A DNA stretch of 64,000 nucleotides, from contig NZ_CP109435.1 of assembly GCF_036227125.1 (NCBI RefSeq), positions 8,742,001 to 8,806,000 on the forward strand, given 5' to 3'. A program made the translations under genes and the position numbers. Shown here in pieces: positions 33,440 to 42,534 of the stretch; within the stretch, counting starts at the first letter, position 1; each line of letters starts with the position of its first letter. The notes beneath the pieces are model-generated. The model made no database searches. It had not been told where the DNA came from and worked only from the letters and a program-made list of their open reading frames with translations. This DNA comes from Streptomyces sp. NBC_01485. GTDB lineage: Bacteria > Actinomycetota > Actinomycetes > Streptomycetales > Streptomycetaceae.

Positions 33440-33874
33440 GAATCCGCCTACTTCGCGATCAAGAAAACGATGCTGGGCCGCCGGGTCCTGCGCTCCAAGA
33501 CCTGGGCCGGCATCACCCAGGAGGTCTACGCCCTGCTGAGCGCTTACCAGGTCCTGCGGATCGCGATCGCCGACGCCACCGGGACCACACCCGCAGCCGA
33601 CCCGGACAGAGCCAGCTTCAGCGTCGCGCTCCGATGCGCCCGCGACCAGATCATCCAGGCCGCGGGCATCATCGCCGACACCGTGATCGACCTCGTCGGA
33701 ACGATCGGACGGGCCGTCCTGGACCAGCTCATGCCCGCCCGCCGCCTCCGCATCAGCCCCCGCGCAGTGAAACGACCTCTGTCCCGATACGCACACAAAA
33801 GCCTCAAGGTCGACCGACGCACCTACAAAGCCACCCTCAGCATCAACATCTTGACGCCGACGATCAGCCCGTAA
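33440..33874 (+). pseudogene. IS4-family transposase, 3-prime part
   Basis: Continues the transposase from ESAYFAIKKTMLGRRVLRSK, where the catalytic Glu region lies, to ILTPTISP and TAA 33872-33874 inside the right inverted repeat. It is in frame with the 5-prime part once the nested element is removed. Confidence 0.9.
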
Positions 33875-33897
33875 CTTCACGGCCTTGGCCTAAAGTC

Positions 33898-34224
33898 AGC
33901 GATATCCGTTGTTTTGCGGCAGATGATACATCTACCCCTGTTGTGGAGGCTGGCCCGTTCGCCGGGGCCATACGGGGGCGGTTGGTCTTGATGACGGTCG
34001 CCTTCGCGTACACCACGGGCGGGAGCCTAGCGGCGGCAGTATGTGCCGGACACGGACCGGTCGCCGGCCCGTCCAGTCCCGCCTCGGCCGCCCATGTCTG
34101 GGGTGGCGGAGCCGAGAAAACGCCGAATAGCTGCCGGCCAGGGGCAATTCAGCCCTGCGATGCTGGGCATCCCCGCCCCAGTGGTCTCGACCGTGCCACC
34201 GGGGCGGCTCCGTCTGCTGTCGGC
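33898..34224. other. Non-coding stretch right of the IS4 element
   Basis: About 330 bases that, without the IS, continue directly from the resolvase gene. No convincing coding frame or RNA was seen. The first 50 bases are AT-rich. Confidence 0.4.
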
Positions 34225-34446
34225 TCAGCTCTCCGGTGCGGCCTCGGCGAGGATTCGGTAGACGGAGGCGACGGATGGGTGCTCGCGCTTGTTCTTGCCG
34301 GTGGGGATGACGAGCTTGTTCGCGATGGCGGGGACGGGGACTTCCTGGTCGCGCAGGGCGCGGTCGTAGGCGGCCATGTCGTCGTCGATGACCTTGGGCT
34401 TGCCGCCGTGGCGGCCGCGGCCGGGGCGGAAGCTCGGGTTGTTCAC
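34225..34446 (-). pseudogene. C-terminal fragment of a serine resolvase
   Basis: Encodes about 73 residues resembling the DNA-binding tail of Tn3-type resolvases: GRHGGKPKVIDDDMAAYDR, then IPTGKNKREHPSVASVYRIL. The catalytic domain is missing. It is different from the intact TnpR at 29199, so it is a relic of another element that helped assemble this region. Confidence 0.7.
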
Positions 34447-34482
34447 GAGTCGCGATGACGTCGTGCTCTACCGTGCTGCTAG

Positions 34483-34516
34483 AGATCGCTTCCCATCTTC
34501 ATGAAGATCGCTTCCC
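34483..34516. repeat. Short direct repeat AGATCGCTTCCC
   Basis: The 12-mer occurs at 34483-34494 and 34505-34516, 22 bases apart, in the 262-base gap before the biosynthetic operon end. No gene is evident in the gap. Its role is unknown. Confidence 0.5.
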
Positions 34517-34708
34517 GTTCTGCGGCAGATTGCAAGCAGACAGGGTGAAGTGTTGACGCTCGAGGTCGGATTCGACAATCCGGACAGCGAGCTCGTCACC
34601 CTCGCGGACAATGACCAGGATGCTCGGCAGGCTCATCACCGAACTCGGCATTGCGCACGAAGGCCTCGTCGCCGTCAGCGATGAAGGGGGCAAGCCCCAC
34701 CGGTCGGC

Positions 34709-35769
34709 TCACCCATGGAGGAAACTCCCATCGATCTCCGCGACCCGGGCCGCGCCGGCCAGGGCCATGGCCGTCGACAGCTGCGTGCGGTACGAATCCA
34801 GCAGCGCGGCCACCCCGTCGGCGCCGTCGAGCGCGAGCGCCCACAGCACCGGCCGTCCTACCAGGACGGCACGGGCGCCGAGCGCCAGGGCTATCAGCAC
34901 ATCAGTGCCGGTCCGGATGCCGCCGTCCACCATGACAGGGACGGCGTCACCGACGGCCCGGGCGACTGCCGGGAGGGCGTCGGCCGTGGCCACGGCGCGG
35001 TCGAGCTGACGGCCCCCGTGGTTGGAGACGATGACCCCGGCCGCGCCCGCCGCCACACACGCCTGCGCGTCGTCCGCGCGCAGCACGCCCTTGACGAGCA
35101 CCGGAAGACCGGAGAGTCGACCCAGTTCGCCGATCGCGTCGAGGCCGAGGACTGGGTCCTGCTCCCAGCCCGGGAGCCGGGTGCCGAGCCCGACCGACCG
35201 GCACAGCTCGTCGTCCTGGGGGAGGGGCAGCGGGAGCCCGGCCGTGGCCTTCGGCGGAACGTACGGCGCATCGACCGCCAGGACCAGGGCCCGGGCACCG
35301 GCCGCGGTGGCCCGTTCGACCTGCTGGCGGGTGATGTCCCGATCGCGCAGGCAGTAGACCTGGTACCACCAGGGACCGGCAGCCGCCGCGACGTCCTCCG
35401 GGTACCGGGTGGCCCGGGAGGAGAGCACCATCAGCGAGCTGGCCGCTGCGATGCCCGCGGCCGTCGCCACCTCGCCCTCGTCGTGCGCCATCCGGTGGAA
35501 AGCGGTCGGCGCGGCCAGTACCGGCGAGGCGAGCCGGCTGCCCAGCAGTTCCACAGACGTGTCCACGGCGGACACGTCCCGCAGGACTCGCGGGGCGATC
35601 CGCCGGGCCCGCCAGGTACCGACGGCCTCCGCCGTACTGATCTGCTCGTCGGAGCCGGCCGCGTAAAAGTCGTAGGCCGCGGCGGGCAGGACGGTACGCG
35701 CCCCTTCTGTAGCCCGATCACCGCCGAGACCCGCTGGTAGGCCGGAAGGCCGGCCGGGCTCGTCGTCAT
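34709..35769 (-). pseudogene. FMN-dependent alpha-hydroxy-acid oxidase, frameshifted
   Basis: Starts at ATG 35769 (MTTSPAGLPAYQRVSAVIG), one base after the ATP-grasp stop. It changes frame at a GGGG run (35701-35704) and continues from TVLPAAAYDFYAAGSDEQIS to the end. One added G would restore a 353-residue protein of normal family length. Active-site motifs are intact in the second frame: WYQVYCLRD (Tyr), LVKGVLRADDA (Lys), SNHGGRQLD (His and Arg) and VDGGIRTGTDV. The family oxidises 2-hydroxy acids to 2-oxo acids. It is the last gene of the operon. The shift may be a true lesion, slippage in the G-run, or a sequencing error. Confidence 0.85.
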
Positions 35770-35770
35770 G

Positions 35771-37051
35771 TCAGGCCCAGGCTTCCGCCCCGGAACCGGT
35801 GTCGGCACCGCCGGACACCCGGACGACGAAGTCCAGCCCTGCCACGGCCTCCTGGGCCCGCGCGACGGCCCCGGCCGCGTTCGGGCCTCGAGCCCGGACG
35901 AAGGCGGCCCGGGACTCGGAACTGTCCAGGTCCCCCAGCACATCGCCCGCGTCCAGGAGGGCCTCGGCGGTCACGACGCCCGGCAGCCCGGCGGAGTCAG
36001 CCAGACCGTTGATCGCCATGAGCGTGCCGCGTGCCTGCGGTACCGCGAACCAGATCGCCTCGGGGCGCCGGTCCACGGCCGGGTCCGTGAGGGTCTTGCG
36101 GATGTCGGCGAGCACCGACTGGCCCAGGGTCTGGCGGACCACGCAGTCAACCAGGTCCACGCCGGTGACATCCTCGACGAGGTACGGGATCTCGTCCCCA
36201 GCGAGCCGCACGTGGGTCTCGATGACGCGCGGCCCGGCGGCGGTCAGCACGACCTCGGTGTGGGTGACGCCGTAACCGATGCCAAGGCCGTCGAGCAGCC
36301 GGCGTACGTAGTCGTGGACCGACTCGGTCTGATCCGGGGAGAGTTCGGCGGGTACGACGTGGCCAAGCTCGACGAAGCTGACCGGGTCGGAGAACTTGCG
36401 GGTGACCGCGAGGATCTCGTGCTCACCGTCCTCGGAGAAGGCCTCGACGCTGAACTGGGGGCCCTCGTGGAAGCGTTCCACGAGTACGCCGGCGTCCGGG
36501 ATCACCTCGAAGTCGCGGGAGGCGCGCGCGAAGGCCGAGTCGGCCTCCTCTGCGCTCCGCACCACGGAGACGCCAAAGCTTGCGGCGCCCTGGGTGGGCT
36601 TCACCACGCAGGGCGTCCCGTGCTCGGCGAGGAAGGACCGCAGTTCGGCGGCGTCCGCGACCCGCGCCACGGGTGTCTCGTCGACCCCGATCTCCGCGAG
36701 CCGGCGGCGCATCGCGTGCTTGTCGTGCACGTACGTGATGGTCTGCGGGGTGTGGCAGGGCAGGCCCAGGGCCTCGGCCACCGCCGCGGCGCGGTCCTGG
36801 TCGCGCTCTCCGAAGCTGCCGACCCGGGTGAAGGGGTGATGGGCGTGCACCGCCGCGGCCAGCGCGATCCACTCCTCTTCGGGCGCCTCGCGGCGCAGGG
36901 CGAGTACCCGGTCGTGCTGACCGGGCTTGCGGATCTTGGGGAGGAAGTCCATGCGGCACAGGATGGTGGTGGCCACGTCAGGGCCTCCGGCTTCGCGGAT
37001 CAGGCCGGGAATCTCCCGGCCGCCGCCGACGATGAGCACGTGTTCGGTCAT
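35771..37051 (-). CDS. ATP-grasp ligase 1
   Basis: A 426-residue ATP-grasp enzyme. Seen are the pre-grasp domain (MTEHVLIVGGGREIPGLI), CVVKPTQGAASFGVSVV (ATP-binding Lys and Gly-rich loop), VLVERFHEGPQFSVEAF and the metal-binding end RVIETHVRLAGDE. These enzymes form amide bonds by way of an acyl phosphate, and the BacD-like subgroup builds dipeptides and amino-acid conjugates. The ATG overlaps the exporter stop by 4 bases. Two different ATP-grasp genes in the operon suggest two successive ligations. Confidence 0.9.
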   Translation of the reverse strand: MTEHVLIVGGGREIPGLIREAGGPDVATTILCRMDFLPKIRKPGQHDRVLALRREAPEEEWIALAAAVHAHHPFTRVGSFGERDQDRAAAVAEALGLPCHTPQTITYVHDKHAMRRRLAEIGVDETPVARVADAAELRSFLAEHGTPCVVKPTQGAASFGVSVVRSAEEADSAFARASRDFEVIPDAGVLVERFHEGPQFSVEAFSEDGEHEILAVTRKFSDPVSFVELGHVVPAELSPDQTESVHDYVRRLLDGLGIGYGVTHTEVVLTAAGPRVIETHVRLAGDEIPYLVEDVTGVDLVDCVVRQTLGQSVLADIRKTLTDPAVDRRPEAIWFAVPQARGTLMAINGLADSAGLPGVVTAEALLDAGDVLGDLDSSESRAAFVRARGPNAAGAVARAQEAVAGLDFVVRVSGGADTGSGAEAWA

Positions 37052-38376
37052 CTTGTCACCTCGGTGGGTGTAGGGGCGGAGGGGACGGCGGACACCGGTC
37101 CCGGCTCGGTACGCGGGCCGCCGGTGGCCCGTACGGCCAGCGCGGCCAGCGCGAAGAGCACGGCCAGTAGCGCCCAGCCGATGCTGCCCAGCGGTAGCAT
37201 CACGGCGGTCATCAGCACCGGGCCCACGATCTGCTGGCCCGTCACGCCGAGGCTGAAGGCAGCGAGGTATCGGGCGCGGGCGGCCGTGGGGACCATCTCG
37301 TAGGAGAGGTTCCAGACCGCCACGGAGTGCAGGTTCTCGCCGACGGTCAGCAGGACCACCGCGAGTACGGCGAAGGCGACGGCCGGCCATACGGAGACGT
37401 GTTCCGCGCCCACGAAGGCGCCGCAGGACAGCAGCAGGGGCAGCAGCGCGGCCCAGATGAGCTTGAGGGCGCGGGCGGTGGTTTCGGCGAACTTCGCGAC
37501 GTAGACCTGCAGCAGCACGGTGAGCACGGTGTTGATCGCGAGCAGCACCGAGACGCCCGAGGCGGGCGCGGTGGTGGCGGTGGTCAGCCACAACGGCAGC
37601 AGGACGAACAGGACCGAGTCGTGGAGGGACAGTACGCCGTTGGAGACGGTGAACAGCATGAAGCGCAGGTCCCGGAAGGGGCTGCGGATGTGTGTCGGCG
37701 CCGGGTCCGCGGCTGCCTTCGCCGGCTCCGCCTTCCGGTCGGTGACCGCCGTCTTCCGCCGCAGTCGTTCCACGACCACGGCGATGACGAAGAAGGTGAG
37801 GGAGTTGCCGAGGAACAGCGCGGCGAACGCCGCCCGGTGCTCGGTCGCCAGTACCGCGCCGGCCAGCAGGAAGCCGACCGTCAGCCCGATGTTGCGCACC
37901 GAGCGGATCGAGGCCATCGTCCGGGTCTGGTTCCCGCCGCCCTCGATGAGCCCGACCACGACCTGCTGCAGCGGCGAACAGCCCCGGTCCAGTGCGGTCA
38001 GCAAGCAGGTCAGGATCGCGTACGGCCAGAAGCTGTCGACCAGCGCGAAGCCGGCGTAGCCGATGCCGCGGGCCGCGAGCAGCGCCACGTAGACCTTGGT
38101 GGGGCCGGTGCGGTCGGCCAGCCGGCCGAGCGGCACCGGGCTGAGCAGCCCGACGATGCCCGCGACGGAGAGCACCATGCCGACTTGGGCGGCCGGCAGG
38201 CCGACCACGGTGACGAAGTACAGCGTCGAGGCGGCGAGGAACATGCCGGAGCCGATGGAGTCGACTGCGGCGCCCGCGGCCAGTTTCCGTCCGGCGGAGG
38301 TCTTGGGCAGGATCGCGAGGAGGAAGCGCGTGAGGCTGCCGCTCTGGGTCTGCGCCCCGGTCCCGGTCTCGCTCAT
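37048..38376 (-). CDS. MFS exporter
   Basis: A 442-residue major facilitator with about twelve hydrophobic helices. The loop 2-3 motif is seen as GRLADRTGPTKVYV, and a cytoplasmic central loop (residues about 200-235) is rich in Lys and Pro. It most likely exports the operon product and gives self-resistance. ATG 38376 overlaps the upstream gene stop by 4 bases, and its own stop overlaps ATP-grasp 1. Confidence 0.9.
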   Translation of the reverse strand: MSETGTGAQTQSGSLTRFLLAILPKTSAGRKLAAGAAVDSIGSGMFLAASTLYFVTVVGLPAAQVGMVLSVAGIVGLLSPVPLGRLADRTGPTKVYVALLAARGIGYAGFALVDSFWPYAILTCLLTALDRGCSPLQQVVVGLIEGGGNQTRTMASIRSVRNIGLTVGFLLAGAVLATEHRAAFAALFLGNSLTFFVIAVVVERLRRKTAVTDRKAEPAKAAADPAPTHIRSPFRDLRFMLFTVSNGVLSLHDSVLFVLLPLWLTTATTAPASGVSVLLAINTVLTVLLQVYVAKFAETTARALKLIWAALLPLLLSCGAFVGAEHVSVWPAVAFAVLAVVLLTVGENLHSVAVWNLSYEMVPTAARARYLAAFSLGVTGQQIVGPVLMTAVMLPLGSIGWALLAVLFALAALAVRATGGPRTEPGPVSAVPSAPTPTEVTR

Positions 38377-39173
38377 GCGGCGCTTCCCTGCCCGGCGGGC
38401 CCGGCCGATCTGATCCAGCCGACGAGTTCGCCGGTGCGCTGGACGTGGATGTCCGTGGCCGCCTCCGGAGGGGGCTGCCGCAGCCAGTTCCAGGTGTAAC
38501 GGCGGGTCGCGTTGGTGCACAGCGGCCCTTCCTCCCCTGAGAGGGCGGCCGCCTCAGCGAGCAGGGCGGCGGCCAGCTGGAGGCGGCCGATGCGGTCGAC
38601 CAGGACCCAGCCGCCCGCGGCAGTGAACGCGGGATCCGCGTCCACCCATTCGTCGCGCGTGGCGCCGAGCCCGCGCAGTGCCTCGTCCGCGATGTCCCAC
38701 GCGGCGGCCGCCCGGCCGTCCAGGCGCGGTCCCAGCGCCGTGCGCAGCCGGGCGCACACCTCGTCGTAGTACGCGGCGTCGGCCAGGGACGTGATCAGGT
38801 GTGTGACCAGCCGGTGTGCGGAGTCGACGGGCTGCCCTTCGCGCACCGGCGGCGTGGCCTCGGCCGCCATGGCGGCCGACCGGCTGCGTACGACGTCTTC
38901 CTGAACCGCCCAGCGGACACAGCCGTGCATCACGTCGTCGATGTCGTCGATGTCGTCGGCGCCGTCCGGGGAGGCCGGCCCGGTGACACGGAGCCAGGCC
39001 CGGGCGGCAGCCAGGTCGATCAGCCGGTCGCACACCTCCTCGCTCAGCGACACGTGACCGGGGCGACCGTCGGGTACGGGGGGCAGGCCGGCGGCGGCTG
39101 CCTCCAGCCGTGCCACTGCCGCCTGCACCGCCGTGCGTTCCTGCCCGGCCGGGGAGTCGCTCCCGGTGGTCAT
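38373..39173 (-). CDS. Unknown protein of the transposon operon, 266 aa
   Basis: I do not recognise the family. It is mostly helical and acidic, with the repeated acidic stretch DGADDIDDIDDVMHG near residue 75, and no signal peptide or membrane helix. It overlaps both neighbours by 4 bases, so it is made in step with the aminotransferase and the exporter, which suggests a role in the pathway rather than a stray gene. Confidence 0.8.
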   Translation of the reverse strand: MTTGSDSPAGQERTAVQAAVARLEAAAAGLPPVPDGRPGHVSLSEEVCDRLIDLAAARAWLRVTGPASPDGADDIDDIDDVMHGCVRWAVQEDVVRSRSAAMAAEATPPVREGQPVDSAHRLVTHLITSLADAAYYDEVCARLRTALGPRLDGRAAAAWDIADEALRGLGATRDEWVDADPAFTAAGGWVLVDRIGRLQLAAALLAEAAALSGEEGPLCTNATRRYTWNWLRQPPPEAATDIHVQRTGELVGWIRSAGPAGQGSAA

Positions 39174-40090
39174 ACGCGCTCCAGCCAGCGCGCGTACGTC
39201 TCGTCGCGGCCTCGGACGACCTCTTGGAACAGGTCGCGCAGCTGCTTGGTGACCGGGCCGACACCGCCCGCGCCGACCGGCCGCTCGTCCACGGAGGCCA
39301 CCGGGACGATCTCCGCGGCGGTGCCGGTGAGGAAGGCCTCGTTCGCGATGTAGACCTCGCTGCGGGGGATGCTGCGCTCGGTGACCTCAAGGCCGAGGTC
39401 GCGGGCGAAGGTGATGACGCTGTCGCGGGTGATGCCGGGCAGGATGCCGTCGCTGACGGGCGGGGTGATCAGGGCGCCGTTGCGGACGAGGAACAGGTTG
39501 GCGGCCGAGGCCTCCGCGATGTGGCCGTTCGCGGTCAGCATCAGCGCGTCGTCGTAGCCGGCGCGCTGCGCACCGACCTTGGCCAGCGCACTGTTGACAT
39601 AGGCGCCGGTGGCCTTGGCCAGCGGGGGGACCGTCTGGTTCGAGTTGCGCTGCCAGTTGCTGACGATCAGGCGGCAGCCCTCGTTCTCCGCCTTGTCGCC
39701 GAGGTACGAGCCCCAGGGCCAGACGGCTATGGACATGCGGACCGCGTCGAGCTGCGGGGCCACACCCATCTCCCCGTATCCGAGGTAGGCGATGGGCCGG
39801 ATGTAGCAGGAGTCCTGGCCGTTGACGCGGCACAGCTCGCGGACCGCCTCGACGAGCTCCTCGTCGGTCCAGGGGAGTTCCATGAGGTAGACGTGGGCCG
39901 AATCGCGCAGCCGGGTGATGTGCTCGCGCAGGCGGAACACGGCGGACCCGGTGTCGGTGGCGTAGGCACGGATGCCCTCGTAGACACCCCATCCGTAGTG
40001 CAGGCTCGGCGTGAGCACGTGCACCTGGGCGTCGTCCCAGGGGACCAGGTCGCCGTCCATCCAGATGAAGGGAGTGGGGGTCAGTGGCAT
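39170..40090 (-). CDS. Branched-chain-type aminotransferase (fold IV)
   Basis: A 306-residue IlvE-like PLP enzyme. MDGDLVPWDDAQVHVL and LHYGWGVYEGIRAY are the usual opening. The PLP lysine is in LAKATGAYVNSALAK, and EASAANLFLV and LTGTAAEIVPV are the cofactor-binding strands. It interconverts a 2-oxo acid and its amino acid. In a secondary-metabolite operon it probably supplies a non-proteinogenic aliphatic amino acid. The gap to the upstream gene is 6 bases. Confidence 0.92.
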   Translation of the reverse strand: MPLTPTPFIWMDGDLVPWDDAQVHVLTPSLHYGWGVYEGIRAYATDTGSAVFRLREHITRLRDSAHVYLMELPWTDEELVEAVRELCRVNGQDSCYIRPIAYLGYGEMGVAPQLDAVRMSIAVWPWGSYLGDKAENEGCRLIVSNWQRNSNQTVPPLAKATGAYVNSALAKVGAQRAGYDDALMLTANGHIAEASAANLFLVRNGALITPPVSDGILPGITRDSVITFARDLGLEVTERSIPRSEVYIANEAFLTGTAAEIVPVASVDERPVGAGGVGPVTKQLRDLFQEVVRGRDETYARWLERV

Positions 40091-40096
40091 GTCGAC

Positions 40097-41311
40097 TCAG
40101 TCTCCTTGTGCGGTGGTGCTGTTCGGGCCAAGGCTGCGCAGCCGGCTGTCCTCGCCGGTGCTCTGCAGGCGGACGGTCTCGGTGAGGGTCTCGTGGCCTG
40201 CGCCGGCGAAGCGGAACCAGCCGTGGCGCCGTTCGAGGTCGCAGCCGCGAAGCTTCTTCGCCTCGTAGGCGGCGAGGCCATACCAGATGTTGCGGATTCC
40301 GTTGGCCAGGCACCAGCGGACGGTGTCGTAGTAGGTGAGGACGAAGTAGACGCCCTTGGCCCGGTCGTCGTCGAAGCCGGCGGTCCGCCCGTACAGCGCA
40401 TCGCCCGACCGGAGGTAGAGGAGGAAGCCGAGGGTCTCGCCGTCGCGTTCGGCGCTGACCACGAGGATGCTGTCGCCGACGGTCTCCCGGATGGCGTCGA
40501 AGTCCCGCTGCACGCGCGGGCGGCCACCGGGCAGCCCGTACTTGGCGCGCAGCCCCACCTGCAGGTCGACGATCGAGTCCGTCAACGCGTCGGGGCCTTC
40601 GCGGATCACGGTCCGGAAGCCGTCCTGCGCGTACAGGCGCAGCTCTCGGTTGGTGCGGATGCGCTTCTTGCTGACCAGGCCGGCCAGATACGTGTCCCAG
40701 TCCGCGGCGGTGAGCCGCATGACGGACTCGGCGCCGAGCACGGCCGGGGTGTGGCCCAGTGCCTCGGCGGCCGGGCCGATGACCTCGGCCTGTTCGTCCG
40801 TGACGTACAGCAGGGCGCTGCTGCGGCAGCCGAGGGCGCGGGCCGCGTCGTCGAGCAGGCGGGGCAGCTCGGCGAGGACGGCCCGCTGCTGGGCTGCGGT
40901 GCGTCCGGTGGCGTGGACGATGCCGTGGTGGGAGCCGAAGACGGACAGGGCGACCGAGGGGTACTGGTCGCGGCGTGCGTCCGGGAGGGCGGCGGCGAGC
41001 TGTTCCCAGCGGGCCCGTTCGTGTTCCGGCAGCCGCTCGGGGGCGCCGAAGGCACCGAGGTCGCCGACCATCTTGGGGGCGTCGTAGAAGAGCAGTCCGC
41101 CGCCGTCGCGGGTCACCAGCAGGGGGGCCAGGGCCACAAGCGCGCCCTCCTCGTGGACGCCGAGGTAACGGGTCTCGTGGAGGTCGGTGCGTTCGGTGAA
41201 CCGCCACCAGCGGTCGTCCTCCCAGATGACCGGGGGCCGGTCCAGCGCCGGGAAGTCCGTGGCGGTGGGTCGGGTCGCGGGGCCGAGGACCTCGGCGGTC
41301 AGGGAACTCAC
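40097..41311 (-). CDS. GNAT/FemAB-like acyl- or aminoacyl-transferase
   Basis: A 404-residue protein with two GNAT-type halves. The second half shows SKKRIRTNRELRLYAQDG, DSIVDLQVGLRAKYG, FLLYLRSGDALYGRTAGFDD and NGIRNIWYGLAAYEAKKLRG, as in BioF2-like acetyltransferases and FemAB-type peptidyltransferases. It may acylate the product, or transfer an amino acid from aminoacyl-tRNA. The GTG start at 41311 overlaps the ATP-grasp 2 stop by 4 bases (GTGA). The substrate cannot be read from sequence. Confidence 0.78.
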   Translation of the reverse strand: MSSLTAEVLGPATRPTATDFPALDRPPVIWEDDRWWRFTERTDLHETRYLGVHEEGALVALAPLLVTRDGGGLLFYDAPKMVGDLGAFGAPERLPEHERARWEQLAAALPDARRDQYPSVALSVFGSHHGIVHATGRTAAQQRAVLAELPRLLDDAARALGCRSSALLYVTDEQAEVIGPAAEALGHTPAVLGAESVMRLTAADWDTYLAGLVSKKRIRTNRELRLYAQDGFRTVIREGPDALTDSIVDLQVGLRAKYGLPGGRPRVQRDFDAIRETVGDSILVVSAERDGETLGFLLYLRSGDALYGRTAGFDDDRAKGVYFVLTYYDTVRWCLANGIRNIWYGLAAYEAKKLRGCDLERRHGWFRFAGAGHETLTETVRLQSTGEDSRLRSLGPNSTTAQGD

Positions 41312-42534
41312 AGGGTTTCCTGCGGCGCGAGGGCCCAGCCGAAGGCGGCCTCGGCCTCGGCCTCGCTCTTGGCCACCAGGGCGAGGAGCTCCCCGGCGGT
41401 CCGGGCGGTCACCAGCCAGGTGGCGATGAAGTCGCCGGACTTGCGGGCCCGGTAGCGGTCGCCGCCCCAGTCCTCGCCCTCCTCGGCGAGGACGGTGAAG
41501 TCCTGGGCGTCGGTGGGTGGTTCGTGCGGGGTCCGGGTGATCCGCCCGTTCCTCGGCGGCAGCCCGAAGTTCGCGACGAGCGGCGCCGACCGGGCGTGGT
41601 CCCGGACCGCGTCCAGATCCACGGGCAGCCCGCACTCGATCCTGGCCCACAGATGCCTCGGGTCGAGGCCGAGTACGGCCTCCAGCATGGCCGGGATCGG
41701 GGTGCCGCCGACTCGGCCCGCGACCTCGCAGAGCACAACCTCGTCCGCGCCTGTCACAAAGAACTCCGCGTGGACGAAAAGCGAGGGCGCGGGGGGCAAC
41801 GCGGCGACGAGCCGCCAGGTCTCCGCCACCAGCCGGGCGTGCAGCGGGTCGTCCGCCTCCAGCATCCAGCTTCCGTTGCCGGAGTCGGTCCAGTGCGACA
41901 GACAGCCGCCGTCGGTGTACACGGACGGGATGGAGACCACCGGTTCACCGCCGACGTGCAGGGCGTCGACATGGCAGAACCGGCCGGCCACGAACTCCTC
42001 CACCTCGTGGTCCCCGGAGCGGATCCGGCCTGCCACGGACGGGAGATCCGCAGACGTTTCGAGGATGGCCACGCCGGTGGAGCCGGAGCCGCCGCGCGGC
42101 TTGACCACGACCGGGCCGGGGTGGGCCGCCATGAAGGCGAGTACGTCGGCCTCGGAGGCGAGGGGTGTGAAGGCCGGCACCCGTACCCCGCCGGCCGCGG
42201 CGAGCTCCTTCATGCGGACCTTGTCCCGGTACGCGCGGGCGCTCTCGGGGCGCTGGCCCGGCAGGCCGAGCTCCTCCCGCAACCGCGCGGCGCGCTCCAC
42301 GTCGACCTCGGCCAGCGCCAGGACGCGGGTGACCTCGTGCCGGTCGCACAGGCGGCGCGCTGCCGCGTGTACGGACGCGTCGTCGAAGTAGTCGGCGACG
42401 CGCTCGGCATCGAGGAAGCCGGGGCCAGGGTCGACCCCGGCCCCGGTGACCGCGAGTAGCCGGCCCGCCTCCTCGCCGAGCCATTCGGCGAAGGGAAGCC
42501 CGGCGTTGCGCGGGCTGAGCAGGACCAGGATCAT
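41308..42534 (-). CDS. ATP-grasp ligase 2
   Basis: A 408-residue ATP-grasp enzyme unlike ATP-grasp 1 in detail. The ATP loop is VVVKPRGGSGSTGVAIL, the central strand HEVEEFVAGRFCHVDAL, and the metal-binding end VVLCEVAGRVGGTPIP. It forms an amide or peptide bond through an acyl phosphate. Overlaps of 4 bases with both neighbours show strict coupling. Confidence 0.9.
   Translation of the reverse strand: MILVLLSPRNAGLPFAEWLGEEAGRLLAVTGAGVDPGPGFLDAERVADYFDDASVHAAARRLCDRHEVTRVLALAEVDVERAARLREELGLPGQRPESARAYRDKVRMKELAAAGGVRVPAFTPLASEADVLAFMAAHPGPVVVKPRGGSGSTGVAILETSADLPSVAGRIRSGDHEVEEFVAGRFCHVDALHVGGEPVVSIPSVYTDGGCLSHWTDSGNGSWMLEADDPLHARLVAETWRLVAALPPAPSLFVHAEFFVTGADEVVLCEVAGRVGGTPIPAMLEAVLGLDPRHLWARIECGLPVDLDAVRDHARSAPLVANFGLPPRNGRITRTPHEPPTDAQDFTVLAEEGEDWGGDRYRARKSGDFIATWLVTARTAGELLALVAKSEAEAEAAFGWALAPQETL

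Larger units (their letters stand above)
30912..33441. mobile_element. 2.53-kb large-serine-recombinase element nested in the IS4 transposase
   Basis: The insert carries one large serine recombinase and a small upstream frame and nothing else. A GA dinucleotide occurs at both junctions (30910-30911 and 33440-33441), the crossover signature of serine integrases. Near both ends, exactly 7 bases inside the dinucleotide, is an imperfect 18-bp inverted motif (30919-30936; 33415-33432). Size, gene content and precise excision point mark it as an autonomous element that integrates through its own recombinase. Confidence 0.85.
29846..33887. mobile_element. IS4-family insertion sequence interrupted by a serine-recombinase element
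   Basis: Ends are the perfect 19-bp inverted repeats CAAGGCCGTGAAGTTACGG (29846-29864) and its reverse complement (33869-33887), flanked by GCCTAAAGTC duplications. Removing the nested 2530-bp insert leaves a 1512-bp IS with one transposase gene of normal size. It landed just after the resolvase gene, inside the Tn3 element, so it arrived later than the transposon backbone. Confidence 0.93.

Noticed and set aside
34499..34693. Small minus-strand frame before the biosynthetic operon end
   Set aside because: No ribosome site, no recognisable fold and it lies over a short direct repeat. Not supportable.
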